Part shown: piece by piece, positions 45,531-57,638 of the stretch
Layout of the letters: each line of letters begins with the position of its first letter
Position numbering within the stretch: position 1 is the stretch's first letter
Origin: Oikopleura dioica
Lineage: Eukaryota; Chordata; Appendicularia; Copelata; Oikopleuridae
Reading direction: 5' to 3'
Length of the DNA: 64,000 nt
NCBI GenBank assembly: GCA_907165135.1
Contig: OU015568.1
Span: 6,270,501-6,334,500 of the forward strand
Notes under the pieces: generated by a model
Seen by the model: the letters and a program-made list of their open reading frames with translations, nothing else
The model's database searches: none
What the model was told of the DNA's origin: nothing
Made by a program: the position numbers and the translations under genes

Positions 45531-48500
45531 TTAGCCCCACGTTCGCGGGTTCCAGGGGTTGAGCTGCGGCTGCGGCTGGGGGATGTAATTGGGCTGGTAT
45601 CCCCAGTTTTGCTGATGGCCCCAGTTTTGCTGCTGTTGGATGGGCGGCGCTCCAGAACAGGTGCACGGCACGGAGGTTATAAGCGGGCAACTTCCATCGC
45701 ACGTAAGCTTGTGATTAAGAAGACATTTGTGCACACTTCCAGCGGGGAAGAGACGCCCATCTGATTCTCCCGGCGCACGTGCCCAGAAATAAGCGTCGTG
45801 GTAGTTCATTTTCGACGATTTTGACTTGCAACGCATTCGGTTGTTTTTCATGCTGATCGATTTCATGATTCCTTCAGCTGTTTCTCGATCGAGTAAGCCA
45901 TTCCCGGACTTGCCACTTCCTTTTGGAGCCTTGGGGCCTGGACCAGCAAGACCTGGGTTGCCACGAGGAGCTTTGTGAATCGCCCTGATTTTCCCAGAAG
46001 AGGTTCGCGAAGGAAGCCCAGCATTTCCACCAGCGCCGAATCCGTTCGCCATTTTGAGCTGTGGCATTCCGTCCATCGGGGCATTAGCAAGGGTATTCCT
46101 TACATTTGCGTTGAGGAAAGGGCCTTGGCTTGACCAGCCGCGGCTCACCTGCTGCTGAACCCCGAAATCAGTCGAGTACAGACCGCGGCGGCCACGTGAC
46201 ATGGCACTTCTGCGACGTCTTCTGCCACGAGCGTCCACGGGTTTCTTCGAAGCAAAGCCCCATCCAGGATTGTTGGATTTCTTAATATTCGGAGGGTCGA
46301 ATCGGCACTCAGCGGCTTCTTCGAGCGTGCTCTTCTGCGAAAACGCGCCGCCATTTCTCCCCGTATCCATGATGTAGTGAAGATTCGTCGCGCAGGAGAG
46401 CTGGCGGGCGAAGAGCTCGACCGTAGTTGAATTTGAGTAGAAGGCGGTGTTGATGGCGAAACCGCGAAGACCCTGAAAATTGGCTTTGTTAGAGCAGGCG
46501 TGTTTGGAAAGAAACAAGTTGTAAAAAGGTCGCGAGTCGGTTTTAGAAACTCTTTTCTTCAAATAGAAAAACAAATATGAACCAACTACTCTTTTTTCAC
46601 GCTGCCTAATGCAAAATGATGCTAACTCGAGACTAAGCACTACATGCCTATCTGGTTAAACACGTGATTGGCCCGCCTTTGAACTTGTTTAGAAAGTTTT
46701 TTTTTCGTGCGGGCAGATGAGCCTCGCTCAGATCTTTCGGCAGCCGAATTTATCTGTCTCTTTTTCGCGGTTGAAAGTTCACTTTACCTGGAGTCGGACT
46801 AACGTCATCGAAGCAAATTCAAGGTGAGCATCGACCGAGAGCCAGACTGGATCGCCAGCGTCGAGGTACACCCACGATTTCTAGGGAAAAGGGATAAGTT
46901 TGAAAGGGAATGGAGGGAGGTACCTTGAGAGCGTTTGTCATCATTTGAGCTCGGCGGAGAAACTCGTCGAGATAGATTCCGTTCTCGTAGTTGTATTGTT
47001 GGTTGATTTCGTCGAAGGTAAGTTGGAGCAGTTTTGGCTCGAGAATGACCAGAGATGGAATGTCCAAAAGTTGCTGAAAAAAATGAGATACAAAAACCAG
47101 AACTCATTAATTTTTATTGTAGCTAAAGAGTTTTTGTTACTAGAAAATTCGAATATCTCAACATAGGATGATTTTGCCTGAAATGGTCGTCGATTGACTG
47201 AATCTTAGATTTTGCTATAAACTACGAGAGGAGATGAGCTATCAAAGGACTTCCGCCGTCAAGCGGATTCAGAACTAGTCATGCTCACATTTGATTGATT
47301 AGTGTCTAATCATAAGACGTTTCAATTTACCTTTTTGTACACGTTGAGTCTCTCGTCGTAGCTCTCCCAGTCCTCGTGAATCGGCTCCCCATCATAAAAG
47401 TTCAGGTCATCTTGATTCAAAATGAGCTTGTACCCAGCTGGCCGCATGGAAATAATAACCGTCGGAATCTGCCCACGACACGCCATTACTTTGATGTCCT
47501 TGAAGGTAGCCTGTTCTAGCGTTCACAATTTGCGAGAATTCAAAGTTCAAAACGACCTTTTGTTTAATCAAAAAAGATTGCTCCGGGGACAGTTTTCAAT
47601 CAAACAAAAATTCTAAAATTCAAGGTTCAAAAATTCAAATTCCAGAGGCATTTTTTTATGTAACAAAAATTTTGAAAATCAGGTTTTTTTTCATGAAAAC
47701 TCATTTTTTTCCTCAAAAAAAAAATTATAAAAAACTGTACATTTGAAGTACTGTAATTGAAAAACTGAAGGAATTGGCACGGAATTGGACACATTTCCGC
47801 GACGGGTTAAAAATTATTTTCTTCAAAGAAAAGCATTTTCTGAACTAAAAATTGGTCTTGAGAGAACGCTAAACCCAGGGTTCGGTAATTTGAGCTCACG
47901 CTAAAACTCAAGGAAACAAAGCTTGAGACTCACGTTTTTAATTTGAGTTTTGAGAACTCAGAGATGAGAAATCAATTCTGGCGATCCATGAGCCAATCAA
48001 GGAAGCGCTCGCTTAATTTGAGTTTTGAAAACTCAAAACTCTCAAATCTCCCAAAAACTCAAAACTCTCAAAATCTCAAATCTTCTCAAAATGATTTCTC
48101 AAGTCACTTTGAGTTCTCAATTTGAGGAAATTTGAGCGTCTAGCCAAAATGAGTTTTAGCTTGAGCTCGAATTACCGAACCCTGGCTAAACCAAAAATTA
48201 ACATTCTCAAGAAAAAGAAGTGCTCTCATCAGAAAAATTTCTAGCTTTCTATTTCGACAGTAGGGTGTGGTCGTAGCTGGCTCACCTGCGAAACACTCCC
48301 GTCGCGGTTATGGAAAAGACGAAAAAGGTGTGCTGGGAAAGCTGAGTTAATTGCGCGCGAGCGGGTTAAAAAATTTCAAGTGCTTCCGCGCTTTTGAAAA
48401 AATACGAGGGCACTTGGCGAGAGTGAAAATTTTACGCGGTTTTGGAACGAGCACAGCGCATCATTTTACGAAAATTACTGGTTCTTGCCTGGTTTTACGG

Positions 48501-50251
48501 TTTTTTTGGGCCGAAAAAGAAACTTGCTTTTTGAAGAAATATTAGTTTTAAAAATAGCTCTTTCACCTGAGCATACTTGTTCCTTGAAACAAGAACTTTT
48601 CAGTTTTCTCAAAAAATATATTTCTAGTGTCCTTTTGAAAAAGAGTAGTCTTAAAATAAAATCTCTTAAAAAAAGGATCGTTACCCAAGAACGAAAACGA
48701 TAGGGTTATCAGTTGTTATGTTGGAATGCGTCTGTTCGCTCGGCAGGTGATCAGATAACGCCATGTCTTATCAGCCAAGTGTCAGGGGCCATAAAATTCC
48801 AAAAGCTTTTTGAAGCTTCCCTTGTTTTAAGAAAAAATGAGCGCACTTAGAAAACCTGACTAATCTACGCAGCCAAGCGTCATTAAGAAAACCTAGCGGG
48901 CTCTTATCACTTCCGAAAGTCTGAACCGGGTTCAGCCAAAAAATAAAAAACGCTTTCCTGATCTTGGACGGGATCGCCGCGCAGCCAGAAGGCACCTTTT
49001 TTAAGCTCCTTGCCAGAATCATCGTTGACGCTAAATATGTTTTTAATCGTAAGCTGCGCACGCGATGATAAGAGGAAATTATTTTGAAACTATTTTTAGA
49101 ATGGCTAAATTGCAGCGAAAAATTCCGTAAAGCAATTATTGGTTTTCGAGTTATTTTGAAGGGGTTAAAGAAATTTAACCCATTCAAGCTGATGAACCAT
49201 AAAATTGGCAAACCGAATTTTTGGGTTGCACCCGAAATTAAACCGAAAATATGGTTTACCAATTTTTTGGTTCATCAGCTAGAATGGGTTAAGTTTTTTT
49301 AACCCCTTGAGAATAAGTATTCCACTTTTTAGTCGTCTAAATCTTACCCAGTTTTGATGAGTCCAATCGAGTCTTTGCCCAATTTCGCCGTGTATTTCTT
49401 CTGGCACCTCTTGAGCACCTCGTCATCATCTTTCAGTTTTGAGATGGCGATGGTAGTAGGAGCGACTGAAGGAGTGTGTAATTTAGATGCATTAGAAGCT
49501 GGTATTAGCCCTCATCCTCTTACAAGAGATTTTCTAATCCAGCTTTGCGCGATTAGCCATTAGCCCCTTTTTCTAAGTCCCTGTCCAAACACGCGCTTCT
49601 GCTGGATTTAAGGTACTACCCCACGAGTTCAGAAGCGTGCATGCTACATCCAACATGCTAAGCGCTGATTGGATATCGTAATTCTAGTTTCCAATCATCA
49701 CTTTTTCATGATGAAAAGCTTGTTGTCAAAATATCTTTTCCTCGGTTGAATAATTTTTAATTATTCAATTCACTTTTTCTGTTTTCACCAAAACAGAAAT
49801 AGATTTTGTTATAAATTATAAGATAGAAGTAATAGTCGAAATACTGTAATTCTCATTTTTAACTAATTTCGGCTAAAATTCCAATTTTTCTTGCAAAAAA
49901 TCGAGAAGCTTCTTGCGGCTTCGAGCAAAAAGAAAAAGAAAAGCCGCGCTTCGCGCGGCTCAATTTGTCTTTTTTTTGCTCGAAGCCGCAAGCGGCTTCT
50001 CGACTGTTAGTGTAAATCATGATTTTACCTGTTGTAGAAGTTGCTAACGCAAGTTCTTTCTCCATCTTTTCCCTTTTCAAAATCGTCAGAATTCCGACAA
50101 CTCCACCAACAAGAACAAGAAAAACAATCATGCAAAAGCATTTTTTGGAAACTGCGGGTTTGGGCTCGTCCTCTACGATAACGCTGTCGGGTGGCGAGAC
50201 TGGCGGTGATATTCCAGCTTCTTGCGCTTTGGCCGCATGTTTTGCGTCCAT
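45531..50251 (-). CDS. Membrane-anchored GH6 (cellulase family) protein, probably inactive
   Basis: Eight exons (50029-50251, 49348-49465, 48954-49030, 48286-48332, 47331-47510, 46924-47073, 46788-46880, 45531-46472) give 609 aa. A Pro-rich cytoplasmic N-terminus is followed by one helix (about residues 38-58, MIVFLVLVGGVVGIL), i.e. type II topology. The rest aligns with GH6: VILEPK (227 is Glu), VYLDAG, GLRGFAINTA, DTGRNG (332-337) and PGESDG (531-535). The family signatures with catalytic Asp are altered: EPD is EPK, and the P-x-R-D-C site reads SMRPAGYK. A basic Gly/Arg-rich insert of about 145 residues (about 376-520) splits the late motifs, and the C-terminus is Gln/Asn/Trp-rich (QQNWGHQQNWGYQPN). 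It is not the CesA fusion, as no GT2 domain is present. Intron 3 needs a GC donor. A non-catalytic cellulose-binding or signalling role is inference. Confidence 0.85.
47873..48185. mobile_element. Inverted-repeat element in GH6 intron 4
   Basis: The ends are AGGGTTCGGTAATTTGAGCTC and its near-inverse GAGCTCGAATTACCGAACCC. The interior is built from TTGAGTTTTGAGAACTCA-like words, so nearly the whole element can fold. Confidence 0.75.
49161..49307. mobile_element. Hairpin MITE in GH6 intron 2
   Basis: The left arm starts GGGGTTAAAGAAATTTAACC and contains AGCTGATGAACCATAAAATT; the right arm is the inverse. About 65-nt arms with a short loop fill half of the intron. Confidence 0.8.
49901..50003. 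mobile_element. TCGAGAAGCCGC hairpin (copy 2) in GH6 intron 1
   Basis: TCGAGAAGCTTCTTGCGGCT...AGCCGCAAGCGGCTTCTCGA with a central AAGCCGCGC/GCGCGGCT hairpin. Same family as 25341-25515. Confidence 0.8.
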
Positions 50252-50764
50252 CAGACTGTCTTTTCAAGTGGCTAACAAAGCTGCACCAGGTTCTACGAGT
50301 AGTGTTTCAAGTATTTTGGAAAAAACGTTTTCTTCTATCTTTCTAAATTTGACAAAAAAAATAAAAAAAAAAGATAGTCGTCAAATTTTCGGATGTTCTT
50401 ATTTATAAGCCCTCTCTGTGCCCGGTAGTTGTTAAGAGATTATCTCAAAAAGATTATCTGCTAGCTTGCAATTTTTTTTCTTGAGAGAGAAGTTATTTTG
50501 CTTTCTTGGCTCGGTCAAGCTGCCATCAAAGGATTACGCCGCTCCCGCTACTAGAAACGCGCTCGAATCAGAGACCTAAGCCATTTTATGATTTGAACGT
50601 AAACGCGGCCGAAAAATTTGTCAGCAGCCGAGAAATTTATTATATCTCATTTTAATCTCGTGTTAAATAAATTAAAATTTTATGCTTAAACCACGTGGCT
50701 TGCTGCTTTTGATTCGATTGCTACTGAAATAACGCATAATAAAATCGAGCTGTTCTCAGTTCAG

Positions 50765-50800
50765 AAACCTGTGTAAAAGCCCGAGTCAGAATTTCTGAAA
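50765..50800. repeat. Half copy of the CCTGTGTAG MITE
   Basis: CCTGTGTAAAAGCCCGAGTCAG-like end without a matching right arm nearby. Confidence 0.5.
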
Positions 50801-51466
50801 GTCCTTTTTTGGAAAAAGCACAAATATTTTTTTAATTCTGCGGCTATTTTTGGGACCCTTTGTTTCAGCGGGTTAAATTGGCTATTTCGAGTTATGGCCG
50901 TGGTGGATTTCAATGAACTTGAATTTATAATAAGAAATTTCAAATTTTCAAATAATGAATTTGGCATGTGGAGCTGACAGAGTGGCGGTTTGAACGTGCG
51001 CTCTTGTCTTCAATTGAATTAGCTGATATGCTAAGTCATACAAGAAAAGACTCAAAATTTAAGATTTTGAAAAGCGACCGAAAATGTGCCCGCAATAGGG
51101 ACGTGTACGCGGTTCCATTTCTGAATTTAAGAATTACCGCTTTTCTGAACCGGTTCAAAAATGAAGGAAATAAATTGGCCGCGGTTTTAGGGAGAAACAT
51201 TTATGTTAGAGGTTCTTTAGAGAGCCGAGCGTGTTTATTTTAAGAAGAGCAGTCAGCATCATGCGTCGGCGCATCAATTTTGATGATGCAAGTCGCAGAA
51301 GAGGGTGTTGATAAATTTTACCAGAAAAAGCATATACAGCAGATTCGCCTTTCAAAGTTCCGAATTCCGCGCTCCCGGATTTTCAAAAAAAATATCTTCT
51401 TTTAGAAAAATTTCGAAAATCTAAGAATAAAAATCACCACTGATGATCTAAAATCTGGCCCCGGAA

Positions 51467-51523
51467 ATCTGTGTAGAAATCCTGAGTCAGGGCCCTGGCT
51501 CAGGATAATCATCTCTACACAGG
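51467..51523. mobile_element. Minimal CCTGTGTAG MITE (copy 5)
   Basis: Only about 57 nt: TCTGTGTAGA..CCTGAG..CTCAGG..TCTACACAGG, i.e. almost only the terminal repeats. Confidence 0.7.
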
Positions 51524-52070
51524 TTGCAGAGGCCAAATCTGATTTGTATTGGAAGATAAAGGTAGATTTAGTAGAGAGAAAAGCATATTTATGTTAGCAG
51601 GAAAAGTGAGTGATAGGATATAAAAGGATAAGCGCTTTATCTACCCGTGTATATCTTGTATCCATGCATACTCTTGGTGTTTCAATACACGATTAGCTTT
51701 ACGCTAAATTCGTCGTCTAGGAAGTGCGAATCGCGATAAGAAAGTACAGTAAGGGGCGAAATCCACGTATGCAAAGTCTTCAAGGAAGTTTCGGAAGCCC
51801 GCAAAAAGGTGACGGGTCACGTGCCATTCGCTTAATTTAAGGAAAACGCATCCTGGTAAATGCGGTAAGAAATCGGAAGAATCGCATTCCTGGAGAAATT
51901 CATTTCAGAAAAATGTCAGCAAAAACACGAGAAGGTGAACTGCAGTTTTTCTAAAGTGAGTCTGACTCGCGAGCCACGTTGAATATTGAATCAAATTTTC
52001 AAATCTGGCCACCCAAAGAAAGGGAAAATTGACAGGTCTCATCAACTTAGTTTTCTATAATTTTGGCCTG

Positions 52071-52326
52071 ATTTAAGGGTGGAGACATCGATATTTCACA
52101 TTTTTTATAAAAAAATTAGGGTCTCCAAAAATCAATTTTCGAGAAAAGCGCATCTGAAAGTCCATTTTTATCGATAGCTGTCCCCTTAATTTAATTTGAT
52201 CAGATTTAAAAGAGTGGACATCGATATTCAAAATTTTTTTCGAAAAAATAAGGGTGTCTAAAAGTTAATTTTAGAAGAAAAATTGCATTTCGAAAAGTCC
52301 ATTTTTCATCAATAGCAACCCCCTTA
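52071..52326. repeat. Diverged tandem duplication, unit about 128 nt
   Basis: Two adjacent copies share GGAGACATCGATATTYAMAWTTTTT, ATTAGGGTNTCYAAAA, and AAAGTCCATTTTTATC in the same order, with many differences between copies. Confidence 0.65.
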
Positions 52327-52780
52327 AGGGGGAGGTGGTCGAAAAATTTTTTTTTCGATTTTCAAAATTTTGATTATTTTTTGAATTTTCCATAAAAAAA
52401 GGAGCATTCAAGGTCTCAGGCTATGCAGTGCATAGTATGCACTCTTGGTCCCCGGCTAAATTCGTGGCTTTCTTGTTAGAAATTGTTTGGTAGTCAACGT
52501 AATACTCTGTTGCCGCCCAAAACACGCGACTATCGCTTGTCCATTCTCAACCCCGCGTGGCCGGCGCGTGCTAGAAAATGCATATCGCCAGTGCTGGGGA
52601 ATGCTCAAGCACTTGTTTTGCATTGTGGTCTTGTGAAATTCGCGCGAACACGACTTTCGTAATCATAATTTTTTTTCGCGACCGACCAAATGACAGGAAA
52701 TTACTTGACGAATCTTCAAGATAAAATTTACAAAACAAGATTAATTTTCCTCAATTGCTTATTTAGAAATTGAACTTGGT

Positions 52781-52990
52781 AACCTGTGTAGAAAACCTGA
52801 GTCGGAGTCTGAATGATCTCTAATGAAAAGCCGCGTAGCGGCTTTTTTAAAAACAAAGCCGCGAAGCGGCTTCGCCAAAATTTAGAGGGTTAATTTGCGA
52901 AGCCGCTTTGCGGCTTCGTTTAAGAAAAGCCGCGAGGCGGCTTTTTAATGAAGATTTTTCGGATCCTGACTCAGGTTTTCTACACAAGTT
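52781..52990. mobile_element. CCTGTGTAG MITE (copy 6, with GCCGC interior)
   Basis: The ends AACCTGTGTAGAAAACCTGAG and CTCAGGTTTTCTACACAAGTT enclose two AAAGCCGCG..GCGGCTT modules in mirror arrangement. Confidence 0.85.
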
Positions 52991-55249
52991 GCCGAGCTCA
53001 GAAACAAAAATTTAAAAGATAGAGAAGTTTTTGTTGACAAAATAGGAGCTGAATTGCATTACTGAAAGGCCCTTTTCAAAAGTTTACTGACCTACTTTCA
53101 GTTTCTATTTTCATCTATTTTACGAAATTAGAAATTGAATTCAGGTCATCCTTTTAAAAAGCGGGATTTTTAGCTAAACACAACGCAACGCATAAATTAA
53201 CGGTTTAGGAAACAAAAAGCTGGTTTCAATTCCTCGAAATTCAAAATCGAAGAAATTCTAGTGGCGAAAAAAATACGTCGGAAAACGAAGGGTGTTGCTG
53301 GCGCATATGCTCTGGTTTGAATTCAACGTGCGGAAAGTAGAAAAGCCCCGTGAAAAATCCATTCGGAGGAGGACGTTGTTTTTGAAATAAAATTGAAAAG
53401 TAGGCAGAAAATATGATGAAAATTATGTTAGAAAGATGCGACAAATATTTCAGATATTTCCGAAGCAGTAACGAAGATTCCACTGACGATCGAAATTGCA
53501 GATTGAAATTTTGATTTGAAAAATAAATAAATGTAATATTTCTTTATAAAAACAATTTTTTCCAGTAAAATATCACAAAATTGCAGCGATTCTTCTTAAG
53601 GGGACCCCGAACGATATTCCGATTATATGAAAAATCCCTTAATTTCAATAGTATATGAATATATGGGATTAAAAGTGATATTTTGATTAACAGAAAATAT
53701 CATCCTGGGTCCCCTTAATTTTAATTGGAAATAAGCATTAGAAGCCCTTAAAAATAAGCTTCCATTTTCAATAAAATTTGTTAGCCATTCCTGTTTGATG
53801 ATAAAAAAAGTCTTCTTTTTCTTCAAATACAAATCTCTAGTCGATCGACTTTTCTAGTGACGATCAATTTTTTATCTTTAAAAAAAGGTATTTTTTACAA
53901 TTAATTTCTGATGTTTCTTCGTGTTCCAGCAAAAGGTCACGAAGAATTTTCTTCTTTTTTTCTCTCTTTTTGGTATTTTTAAAATGGTCAATGTCAAACT
54001 CCGGGATGAATTTTCAACGGAGGAGGAGAGAAAGAGCACGCGAGCGCGAGAATTTTCCTCCACCAGAGGGAGAGCGCCATCTGCACCGCCGCGGAACTTG
54101 GTGCAACTTGCACCATTTTTTCCCTTAGAAGCGAAGCCGATTGGACAGAGTGGAGGGTGGAGGAGGTGGACTTGACTTTCTTTCTAGCGCGCTGTCAACT
54201 TTTGAGATTGAACATGAAGTTAGACCATCACCGCGACTTTCCGGTCTAGTCAGCTCGATGATCTAGCTTCAATTATGAAGTTATTAAATGATTGGCAAGG
54301 CAATTATGAAAAAAGAGAAGGGGGTAATTATTGGAGATTTAGACGTTTTGCTATCAATTATTATCAAGAAAGTCTGAAAATAAAGATTATTAAAGTCAGA
54401 TGATAATATATAATATAATATAAAATTATAGTCAATGGCTTTATTTCTATGTTGTTGTTCATGGTGTTTTTTTAAAGTCAACCCTTTCTTCCTGCAAAAA
54501 TACATATTACCTCGTCAAAATTTGTTCTTTATGGTTTTTGAAAATTGATTGGAAGAAGGAAAAATTATATAACTAGAATTTCTCCTGCTAGAAATTATCA
54601 TCGACAAGCAGTATTCTGATGCTCTTGTTATTCCAAGAAATACCGGGAGTAACCTTCAGAGAAGAAGTGTTCCACAAGAAGTCGCTAAAAGCGATGACCC
54701 CTGCTCATTTCTTAGATAAGAGAGTAAATTCTGCGGTTTCTGGCTCATTTCTTTTTATCGCTCGTTCAAGTACTTCTTTCCTGACTTCCGGCGCTTTAGT
54801 TTTACTAAGTCCTTTTTCCAAAGAATTAAAAATGTTGTTAATTAGATCAGCTTCTAGATAGTTAAGAAACAAGTGATTTAATGATTTCATTTAATTTATA
54901 AGCCCCTATTTCATTATTTTGTAAGTCCGAAACTAGCTTTTTCCTGATTTCACAACAAACCCCGTACGTTGCATATTTCTTTCCCCAATATTTAGGTTTA
55001 CAATAAGGAAGGTCGGTTTCAATAAAAAAAATTAGTCTTTTTCGAAAATTGGATCAGAAATTAAATTTGGTTTTTGTTCGAAAGTTCACCAACTCGCAAC
55101 TGTTCCACATAATGCATTAACGTAGAATTAACCGTGAAAATATTGAGTTGCAAGAAAAATGATTCGTAAAGGATTTTACGATTCGGGAAGGATCAAAGAG
55201 GGATTAACGATAACAAAAGCAGAACTCTCAATTTATTGAAAGAGCTGCA

Positions 55250-55346
55250 AAAATCGAGAAGCCGCTTGCGGCTTCGAGTCAGCGAAAACATAAGCGGTTT
55301 TTTTTAGTTTCTTTAACTCGTAGCCGCAAGCGCCTTCTCGATTTTT
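55250..55346. mobile_element. TCGAGAAGCCGC hairpin (copy 3)
   Basis: AAATCGAGAAGCCGCTTGCG...CGCAAGCGCCTTCTCGATTT. Partly eroded on the right arm. Confidence 0.75.
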
Positions 55347-57540
55347 ACTGTACGTAGTACTGTTTTCAAAAAGTAAGCTCTGAATTATTTGAGCAGTTCA
55401 AGTTTTGATAATAACCTAGGGTAGAACCCTAATTTGCTTATTGTTAATTAGCCCCTTGAATATTTTATGAACAGAACTCAAAAGGCCTAAACGTGGTTCG
55501 AATAAGCTGTTGACGGTCATTACAGAAATGTCTGTTGCAAGCCTGGTTTTACATCTGTAACGGAAATGTTTCCTTGCAAGACTTATCACTAAATTTAGAC
55601 ATAAACACGCTTCGCATTCTATAATTTAGAGCCCAATTTTAAGCAAGAGTCAGGCTTTCTTCATCGGTGGTCGAAGCAAGAAAAGAGGCTTTGAGCCATT
55701 CTCAGCCGCAAATCCGATCAGATCTTGAAGCCCAAGTTCAAAATTCTCTGGACAAGCACTTGAGAAAAGCTTAACGAAAATTCCTTTTAGAAAAAAAAAA
55801 GTCTGATCGTCCACTTTTTTCAGTCCGCAAAAGAGGCGGTCAGACATACGATTTTAGACGAGACGGAGGAAACGCGCTAAATGGGCTTATCGGAACATAA
55901 TAATGACAGTGTCACGTAAATGTTACTGTAATTTAATGTGTCGCTTACGTATGTGGATTTTGAGTGGAAATAAACGCTCTAGTCGCAATTTCGGTTTATT
56001 AGCGCGGCGAAAATTTCGCAAAATGTCACAAGGGTTTCGAATTTGCCAGCGCCGCAGTTCTAAAACTAACACTTTTGCCCTTTCCAGCCCCTTTTTCAGG
56101 CTCAATACACGTCGTTAAGAGGCTCTAAGAGTATCAGCATTCAAATTTTTCGAGACGACTTTTTCTTCATATTTTTACAAGGCAAATTGATCAATTTAGA
56201 GTAGCATAAAGTTGAGTTCTATTGAGTTTGTCTTGAAGTGATGTCGAGAATAATTGTTTATCGATAAATAATTAGATCAAGAGGAAAATATTGACGAAAT
56301 TAGATGAGCAAAGTGCTCAGATTCTATATCTGTTCAAAACTTATTTTTAAAGTCAACATGAAAACAGATGAGATAAATAGTAAAAAACAAGAAAACTGTC
56401 GATTTTGCTATGATTCTCGATAATTTATCATCAGAAGAAACGCCGCTACATCTGCAAGATTTTGAGCTGATCAAAGAAGCAGGGGTCTTCGGAAATACTT
56501 TCGATGCAGCTGATGGTAATTGATGGAATTCGGGTATAAATGGGGGGAAGGAAGAGGGTTTGATCATTCTGATTTTGGATAAAATGAAGCTGAAAAAACG
56601 AAGAAGAAGCATTATTTTGCGATGATTAGCAAAGTACTGTTTTATTTTCATTTTGTAAATAACTATTATTCAATCCATTTCCATTTTCGCCCTTCTTTGC
56701 TACAACCTTCGAATAAAACAAAAAATCAACGAAAAAAAAACACTATCCGGCAGCGATTTGCATGACTTGATAACAGCAGGTAATGGTCCAGTTACTGGAC
56801 TCTATCAATTTTTTAGATCCAGTTTTATGATTGCAAATCCAGTCCAACGCACGACTTGTGCCTTTTATACTTGTCAAAATAAAATATATCTTTAAATAAT
56901 AAAGAAATTATTAATTTTTATTTCTCAAGGATTCATACACTTTTATCCAGCTCAAAACCGAGCTTGGAAGTTGTCTCTCTTATCAAATCCGTCGTCGCAA
57001 AACTTGAGCAAAACCGAGAATCGAAATAAGCATTTGAAATGCGATTCCTCGCGGATGTTATGTTTAATTAATGCCGCGGCCTGACATCGGAATTTCACCG
57101 AGTCGCGCCGCTAGTCAGATTCTGCACGTAAGACGTTCTCTGATGTCAGCCCTAGAAACTCGCATAATACTTTTCCAGGAACAAAGCGTGTAAAATCTAT
57201 CACGTGCTTCTTTCCTTTCCTAAAAAAGAGATGACTGGCCTTCTCAAAATTGCCGCAAAAGGGGGCGAAGCTGTTAGTGGAATTTTATCTACCGCAAATT
57301 CAGTGAAGCTTTATCTTTTCGAGTCCACTCTCAAAAATAAGTGGCCTACGATTTTAACGGTCTACGACTCTACGTTTTCTTTTCTCCATTACTTCAGTTA
57401 CGCGTCTCAAAGAATGGTCTTTCAGCCAAGGGGTTTTTAGAAACGCCTTTGTTGATCAAGATTGTTCAGTAGACTGTTTTCTAAACAGTAGGACCATTCT
57501 TTTTACAGTGCTTTTCTTGTTATTGACTGAGGAGCTTTAG

Positions 57541-57638
57541 GGTGTCAACAACGATTTTGGGCATATTTCCATACACTTTTACAGAATTATTTTGTCGACT
57601 CATAAGACAGACCCTTCTCTTATCGTTGTTGACACCCT
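57541..57638. repeat. Inverted repeat GGGTGTCAACAACGAT
   Basis: GGTGTCAACAACGAT at the left and ATCGTTGTTGACACC at the right, about 100 nt apart. An AAGCCGC/GCGGCTT module follows immediately (57640-57750). Confidence 0.7.

Noticed and set aside
45531-47510. Calcium-channel alpha2-delta/CACHD-like protein
   Set aside because: First impression from the upstream exons; DTGRNG, PGESDG, YLDAG and ILEPK fit GH6 and no VWA or cache motif is present.
48240-49470. Cellulose synthase domain upstream of GH6
   Set aside because: The upstream exons encode only a single membrane helix and short linker segments; no GT2 motifs.
54705-54890. 61-aa minus frame (LEKGLSKTKAPEVRKE..)
   Set aside because: Composition is protein-like but no motif, upstream exon or start context could be supported.
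55650-55847. 65-aa minus frame starting MSDRLFCGLKK
   Set aside because: Could be a gene fragment, but no splice partner, motif or regulatory context was found.
57204-57440. 78-aa plus frame
   Set aside because: No recognisable domain and it ends in repeat-rich sequence.
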